The notes: generated by a model from the sequence alone, not told the origin. 64,000 nucleotides of DNA from Omphiscola glabra (GCA_964017045.1 OZ024809.1:26404618-26468617), one strand, 5' to 3'. Counted from the stretch's first letter, positions 20,100 to 31,279 are shown. Numbers and translations: made by a program.

Positions 20100-20640
20100 T
20101 TATTACCAGGACTTTGCAAAGGGGATGGGGAAAGAGGGTACACACCGGTCGCTAACAGCCAAGAGGCACCAAAGTCTTCTTCAGATGGCATCTTAGTGAA
20201 TTCATCATCATGGACGCTACAGCCCACGAAAGACCCTTGCCTGCTCCAACACTGCTTTCCATTTGGATCGATCCACGGCTCTCCGCCTTCATGTGCGAAC
20301 CCCCAGCTAGTTTAAGTCCTTCTCTACATCGTCGATCCATCTTAGTCTTGGTCGACCGGTGAGCCGTCTGCCCCTAGGGTTCTGCCTGTAGATCCCTTTT
20401 GATTCTCTGCAATCCGGCATCCTCTCAATGTGTCGTATTCAACATAGTCTGCTTTTTTTTTATTTTGCCACTATGGGTGGGTCTTCGTACAATTGATTTA
20501 GCTCTTGGATTGTACGGATTCTTCAAACATCATTGTCTATCACCGGTCATATATTTTCCTGAGGAGTTTCCTCTCCCGTGTATTATAAGCAGGTTCTCTA
20601 CTTTTCAGGTAAGGGACCAAGTCTCACTAGCGTAATTTAC
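20100..20640 (-). pseudogene. LINE C-terminal remnant
   Basis: On the minus strand, the frame ending near 20,320 reads MPDCRESKGIYRQNPRGRR and then TGRPRLRWIDDVEKDL before a stop, with LGVR and RRAVDRSKWKAVLEQAR beyond. Upstream (to 20,640) SETWSLT-like and IVRRPTHSGKI segments appear in other frames. This is the C-terminus of an RTE-like endonuclease/reverse transcriptase (R-x-T-G-R-P-R-L-R-W-x-D-D-V). Several stops and frameshifts show it is dead. Confidence 0.65.
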
Positions 20641-20739
20641 GACAGGTCTTACGTTAGTGGTGCATAGTGACTGCTTTTGTCCCGTTTTGCTTCATAGTAG
20701 TTTTTGTAGGCTGAGATAAGAACGATATCTTGCTTTCAT

Positions 20740-21245
20740 CCTTTATTTTACCTCTGACATTATTTCATTGTACTCATTTATGGTCACCCCTAGTATCGCG
20801 GCACACATCGATTAAGTGCTCTACTGTTTCGTTATATAGTTTACAGGGTCGGTAGTTAAGATTATTATGTGAGTCGAGTTGATATAGCTAGCTGCGTGTC
20901 TGACAGTGTTCCGTTGGCATCTGTTGGCATATGTGTAATTAGGGTTCGTTCGCCCACGTGGAAGTTGCCACCAGGGGTCGCTCTCACTAGGTCAAGGCAA
21001 GATGCGTTAGAGCTGACGTGCCTTGTCACTGTCTGCCCACTCGTTGAACCACTCTTCCTAAATGTGTATTTTAAGCAAGGCCTTGACCCACATTTGAGTC
21101 ATGACATGTCTAGAGTAGAGAGGGACAAGTTCTTGTTTAATGCTGGAACAGTGGACCAGACAATTTTTTATCCTGCACATCATGGAGAGACTGGATTATC
21201 ATGGCAGCTCATCTCCCCCTCAGTTAACCGACGAAGATCCTGTTG
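20740..21245 (-). pseudogene. probable LINE remnant (RNase H-to-C-terminal region)
   Basis: Minus-strand frames contain EEWFNEWADSDKARQL and, after a frame change, RPCKLYNETVEHLIDVCR, a degenerate C-x-x-C/H knuckle like that near the end of some LINE ORF2 proteins. It lies on the same strand as the remnant at 20.1-20.6 kb but may be another element. The plus-strand open frame over the same bases (20,869-21,264) looks like a shadow. Confidence 0.4.
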
Positions 21246-21825
21246 GACAAAATTGTCATTTTAAACAGTTTAAAAAAGAATAGTATCTGCTGCCTTTAAC
21301 CGATTACAAGTAGTGGAATCAATAAAATATCGCTACGCCGATACATTTGATGATCCGTATATTTAAGGCTAATCTTGTTAAAGGCGAACAGTATTCGATT
21401 ATAAATCTCACACAGGCCGCTCCTGATTATATGACGAAGTCTTACTTCCCGTCGTTCGCATATATCGGTATTTGTATTCATTTATTTTTTTCTACCTGAC
21501 AAGTTTAAAGTCTATAATTTTAATAAAAGTATTAAACATGTGCAATCTAGTTTCAAATTATATTTCATCATAAAAGCATGACTTTAAAATTGTAAAAAAA
21601 GTTTCCTGAATAACAGAGGATTTAAAAAAATGCCTAGCCTATATTTATTATGCCCCACCTAATTTTACGGATTTAAAAAACATATTTCCCCAGATCAAAA
21701 AGTCAAATAGAAACACTGAATTCAACTATACCCCAAAGGCATCTCTTGATTTTGAAATAAAAAAAATAATTTCGGCAAAAAACTTTCAAGTCCCATCTAC
21801 CGTTCAAGATTCATCGTACTTACTT
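21246..21825. other. AT-rich non-coding DNA
   Basis: No gene, repeat or element is recognised. Confidence 0.35.
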
Positions 21826-22944
21826 ATGCCTTTTACCCCGTCTGGGGAATAGGCCGTCCAAAAGAATTATGTCTTTTACCCCGTCTGGGGAATAGGCCGT
21901 CCAAAAGAATTATGTCTTTTACCCCGTCTGGGGAATAGGCCGTCCAAAAGAATTATGCCTTTTACCCCGTCTGGGGAATAGGCCGTCTAAAAGAATTATG
22001 CCTTTTACCCCGTCTGGGGAATAGGCCGTCCAAAAGAATTATGCCTTTTACCCCGTCTGGGGAATAGGCCGTCCAAAAGAATTATGCCTTTTACCCCGTC
22101 TGGGGAATTGGCCGTCCAAAAGAATTATGTCTTTTACCCCGTCTGGGGAATAGGCCGTCCAAAAGAATTATGTCTTTTACCCCGTCTGGGGAATAGGCCG
22201 TCCAAAAGAATTATGTCTTTTACCCCGTCTGGGGAATAGGCCGTCTAAAAGAATTATGTCTTTTACCCCGTCTGGGGAATAGGCCGTCTAAAAGAATTAT
22301 GTCTTTTACCCCGTCTGGGGAATAGGCCGTCCAAAAGAATTATGCCTTTTACCCCGTCTGGGGAATAGGCCGTCTAAAAGAATTATGTCTTTTACCCCGT
22401 CTGGGGAATAGGCCGTCTAAAAGAATTATGTCTTTTACCCCGTCTGGGGAATAGGCCGTCTAAAAGAATTATGTCTTTTACCCCGTCTGGGGAATAGGCC
22501 GTCTAAAAGAATTATGCCTTTTACCCCGTCTGGGGAATAGGCCGTCTAAAAGAATTATGCCTTTTACCCCGTCTGGGGAATAGGCCGTCCAAAAGAATTA
22601 TGTCTTTTACCCCGTCTGGGGAATAGGCCGTCTAAAAGAATTATGTCTTTTACCCCGTCTGGGGAATAGGCCGTCTAAAAGAATTATGCCTTTTACCTCG
22701 TCTGGGGAATAGGCCGTCTAAAAGAATTATGCCTTTTACCCCGTCTGTGGAATAGGCCGTCTAAAAGAATTATGCCCTTTACCCCGTCTGGGGCATAGGC
22801 CGTCTAAAAGAATTATGCCCTTTACCCCTCTGGGGAATAGGCCGCCTAAAAGAATTATGCCTTTTACCCCGTCTGGGGAATAGGCCGTCCAAAAAAATTA
22901 TGCCTTTTACCCCTTCTGGGGAATAGGCCGTCTAAAAGAATGTT
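21826..22944 (+). repeat. 43-bp minisatellite, 26 copies
   Basis: The unit carries ttttaccccgtctggggaat. It includes a small hairpin (cccc gtct gggg). Variants cctttt / tctttt and cgtcc / cgtct occur in blocks, and the rightmost five or six units are the most mutated. It abuts the 3' end of the LINE remnant at 22,950. Confidence 0.9.
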
Positions 22945-22949
22945 CCATT

Positions 22950-23605
22950 TATCTCGGGTCAGTGCTTTCCTTTCCAATGCTTCTAGTTGTATCCCATACT
23001 ATGTGTGCCTGCCTCTAGCTCGTGTCTCCGTGTATTTTTAGAGCCTCTTCTCTTTATTTTTTTCCCGGTGGATTTCATGTTAGGGATTGTCTGGTGATTT
23101 TATCTGAGGGTTTGCCGTGAGTTTGCTCTATCCACCACCATCTTTTCCTTATGATGTCTTCAGCAATAGGCTCCTAGTCTAATATGTCTTTTTTGTAAGG
23201 CTTTGTTTGTGATGGTGTTTGGTCATTTGATGTTCAGAATCTTTCAAAGGCAAGTGTTTCTGAAGGTCTGTATTTTCTGAAAAATACTTTCCGTTGTTTC
23301 CCAATTTGCGGCTTCATAGAGTAGGCCTGTTTTGACATGAGGTTTAAAATTCTGACTTTGGTTTGAAAAGTCAGCTCATCTGAGGTTAATATTTTCTTTT
23401 ATAACACAAATGCCTAACTAGCCTTTCCAATTCCTGCTCTGACATCCACATCGGTTCCACCATTTATGTCAATGGTGCTGCCTTAGTAGGTGAGTCCCCC
23501 CACTTCTTCATTGCACTTCCTGCCAGAGAGTTACGCTCATGGTTGGCTGAGTTAAACTTCATGATATTTGGCTTATATAAATAAAAGCAAGATTTATCGG
23601 CCCTC
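22950..23605 (-). pseudogene. RTE-like LINE C-terminal remnant
   Basis: Reading the minus strand from 23,600: a YxGSTIDINGGTD block with a stop in place of the residue before G, then VRAGIGKA, TFQTKVRILNLMSK, a region matching the K-T-x-L-L-Y-G-S-E-T-W segment in other frames, IAEDIIRKRWWWIEQTHGKP, and finally KNTRRHELEAGTHSMGYN. This order is the C-terminal half of RTE-like reverse transcriptases. At least four frame changes or stops are present. It is the same family as the plus-strand fragment at 7,815-8,012. Confidence 0.7.
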
Positions 23606-23782
23606 GATTTCTGCTCTATATCCCGATGAAAATGAAAATATTAGTGCCAATATGGGCAGCTAAATAGTTTTGCCACTCTTCCTTTCACGATACTAACTCT
23701 GCATTGGCTCAAAAATGCCGCACATCCATATAAAGAAAAATTGACACCCGAATTAACAACCTCATCCTCCCATTTTCTACGC

Positions 23783-24009
23783 CACTGGCACGGGTGTAAC
23801 TAGAGTGTTTGGCGTCAGGGAACATGATTCAATATACGCCCCCCTCTCAACTCTGAAATGAATTACCTTTAACCATTTAATACCACCAAAGCCCTTTTTG
23901 GTGCCCCCGATAGCTGTGCAAGGGAATGATCAATAAATTGATGTGGGCCCTTAATATATAGAAGAAGAAGAATGTATGTCCCATCTGCCAAGCCTTAGCC
24001 ACGCCTCTG
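23783..24009. mobile_element. hAT-like MITE copy carrying a nested LINE tail
   Basis: The interior matches the MITE at 275-460 (agagtgtttggcg, a ccctctcaactct region, aaagccctttttggtgcccc) and the right end is acgcctctg. The left terminal repeat is poor, and just before it lies another MITE-type end (ctacgccactg, 23,777-23,787). At about 23,925-23,972 it is interrupted by atgatcaataaattgat...gaagaagaagaa, the 3' tail of the LINE family at 18.3-18.9 kb. Confidence 0.6.
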
Positions 24010-24890
24010 GAACTGCCCCACTCCCAAAAAAATATAATAATCTTAAATGCCCCCCCCCCCCGGGGGGAAATGTCTAAATAAACACTGGTAGTGTCAATTA
24101 GAATCAGAAGAAGCAAAAAAGTTGTAATTTTTTGAAAACACTCAAACTAAAACTGTGTTTGAATTAGTATTTGATTTAAACGTCAATGGTGCGCAAACAA
24201 ATATTAAACAGAGCACAGTTTGGCATTACATAAATATTGATGCGTAAGGAAGGTTAGAAAAGATGGGAGGCAGCCAATGGAACCAAAAATGTATAAAAGT
24301 ATAAAATAATTGTCTAATCAAACTTATCGTAGATGTATCTCCAAGTAGGTACGTCTGATGTTTTCGAAAATGCGTTAATTAAACATTTTAATAAGGAATT
24401 AATAACTTTGGTGTTTGAGACATTTGAAAAGTTTAATAAATTGCTATAAAAAGGTAGAATATGTTATAACAAAAACCAAAAGGGCTATTTCATACAAGGA
24501 GTACCTTGACTTCATGTGCGTGTTTATTGGGAGTCACTTCCTTTATTTTATTTTTTATAGAGTTACATTTTCATTAATATGACGGTAGCATATTTTTATT
24601 GGTTGATTAATTATAATTTTAAAATTTTCATTGGTTGGCTTATCAATATGTTAATGTGCTCCGCCATTTTATGAAATGAATTTGGATGATGACCAGAATG
24701 TGTTTCATTAATTTTTTGATATTATTGTCGATGGAAACTGAAATAAAGTGTGTAAAATTGTATTCCATGAAACTGTAAGTTGGGTTTTCATTATTTCTTT
24801 ATTTTATAATTAATTTTGGCCATTTTTCTTTGTTTATTTTTCATTTTCCTAATTTTTAGGTTAGGGATAGGGTGAAAACTCTGATTCCGA
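24010..24890. other. AT-rich non-coding DNA
   Basis: It has a poly-C/poly-G palindrome (cccccccccc-ggggggg) at 24,051-24,067. No gene or repeat is otherwise recognised. Confidence 0.4.
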
Positions 24891-24904
24891 CATGGTCAAA
24901 ACCC

Positions 24905-25105
24905 TCTTTATGGATGAATTTAAGGTTCAGGTTAGGGTGAGGGACAGATTTAGGGTTCAGGTTATGGTGAGGGACAGATTTTGGGTTCATGTTAGGGTGA
25001 GGGATATATTTAGGGTTCAGGTTAGGGTGAGTGATAGATTTAGGGTTCAGGTTAGGGTGAGGGATAGATTTAGGCTTCAGGTTAGGGTGAGAGATGGATT
25101 TAGGT
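24905..25105 (+). repeat. 30-bp minisatellite, about 7 copies
   Basis: The unit is about 30 bases with core tttagggttcaggttagggt and a second part gagggayagat. The open frame over it (repeated RVQVRVRDRF) is a product of the period. Confidence 0.8.
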
Positions 25106-25149
25106 CATTTTCAAAAACTTTTTATTCGTAATTTTAGCAAAAATATGAG

Positions 25150-25247
25150 TTATTTTATTTTTCCACCGCCGCCATCTTGGTTGCCCCTACCCGTGAACAC
25201 GTAAAAGTTCGCGGTTCGAGGCAACCAAGATGGCGGCCATAATAAAA
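25150..25247. repeat. inverted repeat with YY1-like core
   Basis: Two 18-base arms are perfect inverted repeats (gccgccatcttggttgcc at 25,168-25,185 and its complement at 25,220-25,237), separated by 34 bases. Each arm holds GCCGCCATCTTGG, the YY1-type motif. Outer flanks (attttatt / aataaaat) extend the symmetry imperfectly. Confidence 0.75.
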
Positions 25248-25454
25248 TGCGAGGTACTTCTTGTGCGAATTTACCCAAAAAAGATTTAGTATTTTGAAAA
25301 TCTCAAATTTATTACTAAAATATATACATTCTTGATATATCCCGCTAAACATTGACAGCAATGCGTCAACTTTCCATCTATTAAAATTATTTGCCAAAAC
25401 ATGAACTCAAGTAACGCCTGCACACTTTTTATTCCACGCCCATGAACTATATTA

Positions 25455-25640
25455 AATATTCTGATGTCTCAACCACTTTTACACCGAATATGTTTTACAC
25501 CATACTTAAATTGAGATGATCTCATTTTCCGAAAAGAAAATATTACGCGTCAAACGCAGTTTAAAAAATATATTTAGCGTAGTCATCTTGCATTATATTT
25601 TTTGCGTTATTGAACTCATTATTGAACGATACTTTCTTTC
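25455..25640 (+). repeat. dispersed repeat R1, copy 3
   Basis: R1-like text: attccacgcccatgaac, ccacttttacaccgaatat, gaaaagaaaatattacgc, then a tcttgcattatattt region. It is closest to copy 4 at 30,955-31,130, with which it also shares the preceding tgcacactttttat. Confidence 0.6.
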
Positions 25641-26520
25641 GAACACGTATGATTATTTGTAATATACTCTCAATACCAAATTCGCTGATTAGGAAGCAGC
25701 CACGATTTTTAGGAAGCGGACAAAAAAAATGTATACAGTATACAGTCCACTAGTCACCATAATAAATATAAGATGTATATATATATATATATATCTATAT
25801 AAATATATATACGCTCCTTGGTAGATTGTCACTCATCGCTAAAGCTATTTTAGTTGACGTTTTACTCGTTAACTGGGTTTTATAATCACAGGTGATTAGG
25901 GTAAACAATTTTGATTCGTTAGTTTTCAGTTGAGTTTGTATTGTAATGTATAGTAGCAATTGGTTGAAAGAGAAAAACAAAATTTTAGGAGAGAATATGG
26001 TAGAGTGGGTTGCTATATAGACAAGGTGTTTACGTCATCTTTCCCCGTGAATGAACTCTAGCTGACACCAAGCTCGGAACTTCATTTAGTGTGTGGTTAG
26101 CTAAAAATGGTCTAACTTGACCATGTTTACAGCTAAATAAAATTAATAGTCTTTATCCTTAGAATTCTGTAGAAAAATCTGGAGAAATCTGGAAAGGAAA
26201 ACAATGTGTAAGCCAGTTTGAGAAATGTTTTTGAAACAGGCTATATATATTGAGCGACAGGAAGGAACGGAAAGATTTTCGGCTATCGTTTATTACGAGA
26301 TATTTTTAACATACGAGACAGAGAATTGTTTACTAACTATTCCTGTGTGTGTGTAGATTCTTTTTTATCATTGTACCTTTCATAAGATTGTATCTTATTT
26401 AACATTGTACAGGTACAATCCAATCATTATACTGTAAGTCAAAAGCCTTAGTAGTTTTATTTCCTTTTGATTTTGTAACTCATTATTAACTTAATAATAT
26501 TTAGTAATTATAATTAGCCC
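25641..26520. other. AT-rich non-coding DNA
   Basis: It includes a short (AT)n run at about 25,775-25,810. No gene is recognised. Confidence 0.4.
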
Positions 26521-27020
26521 TATTATTATTATTATTGGTAGTTTTATATTGCATGGTACCCCAACCTAGGACTGGGCTCACCACGCTGTACATACATGTT
26601 AACAAACATAATCATGAAATTAAAAATTAACAAACATTAATTAAATAAAACAAAACAAATGCTTATTCGCTCAAACCATTACATAACTATTTACTTGTCA
26701 AGCCATGGACGGCACCCATCATCGTTTATCGGTCAGAGGGGGGAATCAGTCAGAATAGTAGAGTTTAAAGAGATATTTTTTTGAGTGCAGTTTTGAAGGC
26801 TGTGGTGGTCGGTATATTGCGGATGTGTAGTGGGAGAGAATTCCATTGTTTGGGGGAACAAAAAGAAAGGGATCGTTTACCTTGTGTTTTTAGGCGAGTC
26901 CTGGGGATAGAACGAATACGCGCATATTCGGAGGAGTGAAGCTGTCGAAGGGGTGAAAAGACAGAGAGTAGTTCAGTTATATAAGAAGGGCAGGAATTCG
27001 AGAAAAAGTTTGGATATCGT
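26521..27020 (-). pseudogene. LINE C-terminus and 3' UTR, (ATT)n tail
   Basis: On the minus strand the frame reads LHSSEYARIRSIPRTRLK, then SFCSPKQWNSLPLHIRNI and PTTTAFKTALKK, ending after one frameshift in a T run with YLFKLYYSD. This is the extreme C-terminus of a CR1-like reverse transcriptase (W-N-S-L-P ... F-K-x-x-L-K-x-Y-L). A 3' UTR of about 190 bases follows and ends in an aat repeat on the minus strand (26,520-26,536). A second, shorter copy of the same region is at 38,722-38,860. Confidence 0.75.
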
Positions 27021-27262
27021 TTTTCTTTGTTATTGTATTTAACATATGGTATCGTCTTTTGTTTTGTACTGTTTTAGAACGAGCCATATACTAAAATAAG
27101 AGATTAATTTCTCCACACGGATAACAGTAAGTAACATGTTTCTTTGTCGTTTTGCAGTGCCTCTCCCTCTATTAATTTCAAAACATATTACCCGTTCACT
27201 GAAAACATAAAAATACAAGAAAATATGCCCCCCCCCCAAGCACCATGATTGTATATGTCTTT

Positions 27263-27361
27263 ACGCACCACTTAACACGCCTCCTGCACATCAGGGGTTA
27301 GGTTACACTTGGTTGAAACCCCTGATGTATAGTGTGACCACGAGCGTGTTAAGTAGTGGCT
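27263..27361. repeat. palindromic element, about 99 bp
   Basis: Outer arms caccacttaacacgc (27,266-27,280) and gcgtgttaagtagtg (27,344-27,358) pair at 14 of 15 positions. Inner arms acatcaggggtt and aacccctgatgt pair perfectly over 12. It could fold as a cruciform and may be a fold-back MITE. Confidence 0.65.
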
Positions 27362-28090
27362 TGTTACGAGTTGGTCCCCCGTTTTTTGCTCAGAGTTGAT
27401 TAGTATATTGTCAGTTAACTCATGTTGCATTGTCAACACTACGGTGCTACTGTTAAGTTACCTACTGTTAATGGCCTGCTATATAAAACAGGGTTACCGG
27501 AAATTTGTTTGAAAGAAATTATGTGGACAGAAAATTGATTGACGGAAGTATGATCGAACCGAAATTTGATCGAACGGAAAAGTGGTCGAAAGGAAGTTCG
27601 GTCGAATTGATTTTTCAGTCCACACGATTAAATTTTCGTCAAAAACAAATACGTTTATCGCTGATAGTTTCAGTTTCACAAATAGATACCTTTATAACCG
27701 ATGGTTTAAAAAACAGATACCTTTATCATCGAATCAAATGATTCTCTTCTCTTTTCTCCATTCGTTTTAAATTCTATTTATCACACACTCTTGTGTATCT
27801 GAGCTTTTCCTTAAACGCTTTGAAAAGGTGCAACTGCAAATGAGTGCTGTCAGAACGTGCAAGACATTTTGGGAATGTAATCACTCAGCAAGGCTGTACT
27901 GAAAATGAGGATTGCATTTTTAATCTTGATACTACCGATGGGATTCACAAGAATTACACGTTTGTTATGGGGACATTAGTAGGACTTTGTAATATAAGAA
28001 AATATAAATGTAAATTAATCCCCGAAAGACATTTCAATCCTGTGTAAATCTTTCATTCAACATTTTTTTTCTATCAATATTGGCTCCCAA
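27362..28090. other. upstream region of the plus-strand Ig gene
   Basis: It contains imperfect gatcgaacggaaa-type repetition at 27,500-27,610. An open frame at 27,844-28,047 has no recognised similarity and is not called. No clear TATA box is seen near the signal-peptide exon. Confidence 0.4.
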
Positions 28091-28102
28091 GATGACGTCT
28101 TT

Positions 28103-28163
28103 ATGCCATATTTGAAAAGCAAAATAATGACGTTTGTCTTCATTGCTGCTATTCTATCAATGG
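28103..28163 (+). CDS. secreted or membrane IgSF protein, signal-peptide exon
   Basis: The exon encodes MPYLKSKIMTFVFIAAILSM plus the first base of the next codon, and ends in a strong donor GGgtaagtg (phase 1). A basic N-region followed by a hydrophobic core (FVFIAAIL) is a typical signal peptide. An internal ATG at 28,127 would give a shorter form that still has the core. The upstream ATG at 28,092 runs into a stop after seven codons. The next exon with compatible phase is 38,529-38,615, so the first intron would be 10.4 kb. That linkage is inference. Confidence 0.6.
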
Positions 28164-28569
28164 GTAAGTGTCAAGTTTATCATTAACCCATAGCGAACAT
28201 GGTTTTGAATCTGTCAAACATACAAAAATGAAGAAAAGTTTTGTTGTAAGGGATCCCCCCCCCCGCCCCCCGCGTTTTAATTCAAGGAAATCTCATGCAA
28301 AATAGCTAGTTAAAAAGCCTTTTGCAAAATTTTTTTGCTCGCCATCTGCGATGTTTGCACTTGGAGAGTAATAGCTGTAAATGGGTTAATACTAAATTAT
28401 CTTTCAGAGGCTTCCCATTGGACATCTATATTCTAACTCTTATTTACTAACATGGAACTCGTTTACTAAACCGGCAAGAAGCAAATTCTTGAACCAAACA
28501 TTTTTCTTGAGTAATTGCATGTCCCTCTGCAACAAAAAATATTTTTACAAATACAGGAAATTAAGTCTT

Positions 28570-29310
28570 GAGATACTACAACTTGTAAGTCTTGAGATGC
28601 TTTAACTTGTAAGTCTTGAGATGCTACAACTTGTAAGTCTAGAGATGCTACAACATGTAAGTCTTGAGATGCTACAACTTGTAAGTCTTGAGATGCTAAA
28701 ACTTGTAAGTCTTGAGATGCTACAACTAGTAAGTCTTGAGATACTAAAGCGTGTAAGTCTTGAGATACTACAACTTGTATGTCTTGAGATGCTACAACTT
28801 CTAAGTCTAGAGATGCTACAACTTGTAAGTCTATAGATGCTACAACTTGTAAGTCTTGAGATGCTACAACTTGTAAGTCTAGAGATGCTACAACTTCTAA
28901 GTCTATAGATGCTACAACTTGTAAGTCTAGAGATGCTACAACTTGTAAGTCTTGAGATGCTATTACTTGTAAGTCTTGAGATGCTACAACTAGTAAGTCT
29001 TGAGATACTAAAGCGTGTAAGTCTTGAGATACTACAACTTGTATGTCTTGAGATGCTACAACTTGTAAGTCTAAAGATGCTACAACTTGTAAGTCTTGAG
29101 ATGCTACAACTTGTAAGTCTAGAGATGCTACAACTTGTAAGTCTTGAGATGCTACTACTTGTAAGTCTTGAGATGCTAAAACTTGTAAGTCTTGAGATAC
29201 TACAGCGTGTAAGTCTTGAGATACTACAACTTGTATGTCTTGAGATGCTACAACTTGTAAGTCTTGAGATACTACTACTTGTAAGTCTTGAGATTTATAG
29301 CTGGCAAGCC
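28570..29310 (+). repeat. 24-bp minisatellite, about 31 copies
   Basis: The unit contains taagtcttgagatgctacaa; variants agag / atag / taaag and aaagcgtg are interspersed. A block of about six units (from ctagtaagtcttgagatact, 28,726 and 28,989) recurs. It lies in the first intron of the plus-strand Ig gene. The open frame (repeated LEMLQLVS) is a product of the period. Confidence 0.85.
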
Positions 29311-29690
29311 TTGAGAAACTATAGCTGGTTAATGTTGAGACACTATAGATTATCAGTGTTGGTACACAGGTTATATGTGTATGATATACACATAGAACAT
29401 GTCATTAAATGTTTGACCAACATTCAGCCACACCACTAGCAAAACAAAATGTTGGAATACACTGCACAAGGAATGCTAAGAGTTTATTTAACATATGACA
29501 GACATTTTATTCAGTTAACGAGCATTAATGACAGATGCATTAGTGGTCATTCTATTCATCCCATTGGTAAACAGGTTAATTATGTCATGCTGCGGGGTTT
29601 AGCTTACCTTGAAAACTACACAGGTGTGCTATAGCTAATCGGCGTGCCTTACTAGGGCGGCCTGTAAAACTATACTACCAACATATTAAT
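29311..29690. other. intronic non-coding DNA
   Basis: No feature is recognised apart from trailing degenerate repeat units to about 29,340. Confidence 0.4.
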
Positions 29691-29765
29691 AATAATAATA
29701 ATAATAATAAAGTTTATTTAAAAATCACGCTTCATCCCCAAAGGCTCGAAGCGCGTAAAATAAAT
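29691..29765 (-). mobile_element. 3' end of a SINE or LINE with (ATT)n tail
   Basis: The plus strand shows an aat repeat followed by aaagtttatttaaaaatcac and a cccaaaggctcgaagcgcg region. Read on the minus strand this is a GC-rich 3' end with an AATAAA-like motif and an (ATT)n tail, the common form of CR1-like and derived SINE ends in molluscs. Confidence 0.45.
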
Positions 29766-29766
29766 C

Positions 29767-30071
29767 CGATGTTAGATGTTCGAGAGGCCTCACTGCTGCC
29801 TGTTAGGCGCACGTGAACTCCATCTCCCCATCTCCGGGTTTTCAGGATGATACAGGTTTGTGTGAATTCCGTAGGTAGGTAAAATGACGGCAAAGTGGTG
29901 CACGGAAAATGTTAAATTAGTCCAGTGCCACTGCTGAATCTGGTAACGCTCCGATGTTAGATGTTCGAGAGGCCTCACTGCTGCCTGTTAGGCGCACGTG
30001 AACTCCATCTCCCCATCTCCGGGTTTTTCAGGATGATACAGGTTTGTGTGAATTCCGTAGGTAGGTAAAAT
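29767..30071. repeat. direct duplication of about 120 bp
   Basis: The segment starting ccgatgttagatgttcgaga and ending ggtaggtaaaat occurs at 29,767-29,883 and again at 29,951-30,071, a step of 184 bases. The two copies are nearly identical by eye (one extra t in the second), so the duplication looks recent. Confidence 0.75.
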
Positions 30072-30134
30072 ATTATCACAGGCGCTCCAAACGGCCGGCA
30101 TTTTCCCCGATAGGCCAGTCCACCACAATCTCCT

Positions 30135-30480
30135 TATGAGGACATTCATCCTGTGATGACAATCACCCTATGATAACAATTGCCTAATAATAACAATCAC
30201 CCTATAATGACAATCAACCTATGATGACAATCACCCTATAATGACAAACACCCTTTGATGACAATCACCCTATAATGACAAACACCCTTTGATGACAATC
30301 ACCATATAATGACAAACACCCTTTGATGACAATCACCATATAATGACAAAAACCCCGTGATGACAATCACCCTATAATAACAATCTACCCATGATGACAA
30401 TTGCCCTACGATAAAAAAAAAAACCTATGTTAACAATCCCCCCCCCCCCCCCCCATGGTGACAATCCGCCTTCGATGACT
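30135..30480 (+). repeat. 25-26 bp minisatellite and poly-C tract
   Basis: About 13 degenerate units pair gatgacaatcaccctat with aatgacaaacacccttt, followed by a poly-C run of about 18 at 30,437-30,454. Confidence 0.7.
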
Positions 30481-30954
30481 ACTTCGCGAAAAAAGGTCAC
30501 CGTTATGTTACACTTACTTCTGTAGTTATTGCCCCTTAAGACAATAATCTGCAGCATATAGAACGCATTCAACTTACCGCCCCTGGAAGGCGTACTTGCG
30601 TTTGTCACCGGTGCGTAGCTCCAGCCGCCATGTGGTTCCAGTTGTGAAATGGAAGATATGTTTTGCAGTGTGTGTTGGAAATTGGTATCTCGACCAAAAA
30701 AACCAACCAAATAAATTATTCATAGTTTTGTACTCATATTTCCGCTCATATGTAGATTTAGAACATAATTTATTTGATAAAGACCGCCAAACAATGGCGA
30801 CAACAATGCGTGAACTTCCCATCTACTAAACGTCCTTGAAAAAAACATTAATTCGAATAACGCACATTTAAGAATCCCAATTTTTGATACAACCCCCCCC
30901 CCCCCATTTTTTTTCATGATCCGTCACTGCACACTTTTTATTTCACGCCCATGA
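30481..30954. other. non-coding DNA with a segment shared with 25.3 kb
   Basis: Around 30,790-30,840 the text (caatgcgtgaacttcccatc) resembles 25,360-25,385 (caatgcgtcaactttccatc), so the repeat unit shared with R1 copy 3 probably starts here. No gene is seen. Confidence 0.4.
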
Positions 30955-31130
30955 ACGTAACTACTATTCTAATACCACAACTACTTTTAAACCGAATATT
31001 TATTACACCATATTTAAATTGAGACATTTTCATTTTCTGAAAGAAAAATAATATATATTACACACCAGACGCAGTTGAGTTAATAAGAAAGCAAACTCAT
31101 TTGGTGTAGTTATCGGGAATTATATTTTGG
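30955..31130 (+). repeat. dispersed repeat R1, copy 4
   Basis: R1-like sequence (ccacaactacttttaaaccg, gaaagaaaaataatatatat, cagacgcagttgag, tatcgggaattatat), followed by the AT repeat into which a Helitron is inserted. Confidence 0.6.
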
Positions 31131-31149
31131 ATGAAATCTCACTACAAAC

Positions 31150-31150
31150 G

Positions 31151-31237
<87 letters not shown>
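31150..31237. repeat. (AT)n microsatellite, Helitron target
   Basis: About 40 AT dinucleotides with a single interruption near 31,184-31,191. The Helitron terminus begins immediately after it. Similar AT sequence lies on the other side of the element at 35,499-35,540. Confidence 0.8.
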
Positions 31238-31238
<1 letters not shown>

Positions 31239-31279
31239 TAGCGTGTACCCGGCATCCATACAATGCCACTCAAGAAAGA

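Noticed and set aside
20869..21264. 131-codon plus-strand open frame
   Set aside because: Minus-strand frames over the same bases carry LINE-like segments; the plus frame shows no similarity or codon pattern of its own.
25168..25237. tRNA gene (ggttcgag near 25,213 resembles a B box)
   Set aside because: No A box or cloverleaf can be formed; the symmetry is a simple inverted repeat.
27844..28047. 67-codon frame upstream of the signal-peptide exon
   Set aside because: It has no recognised similarity, no splice signals and no coding-like bias. It could be 5' UTR but is not supported as a gene.
28621..29439. Leucine-rich open frames LEMLQLVS that look like leucine-rich repeats
   Set aside because: The 24-base array explains them; the spacing does not fit the LRR consensus, and the region lies in an intron of the Ig gene.
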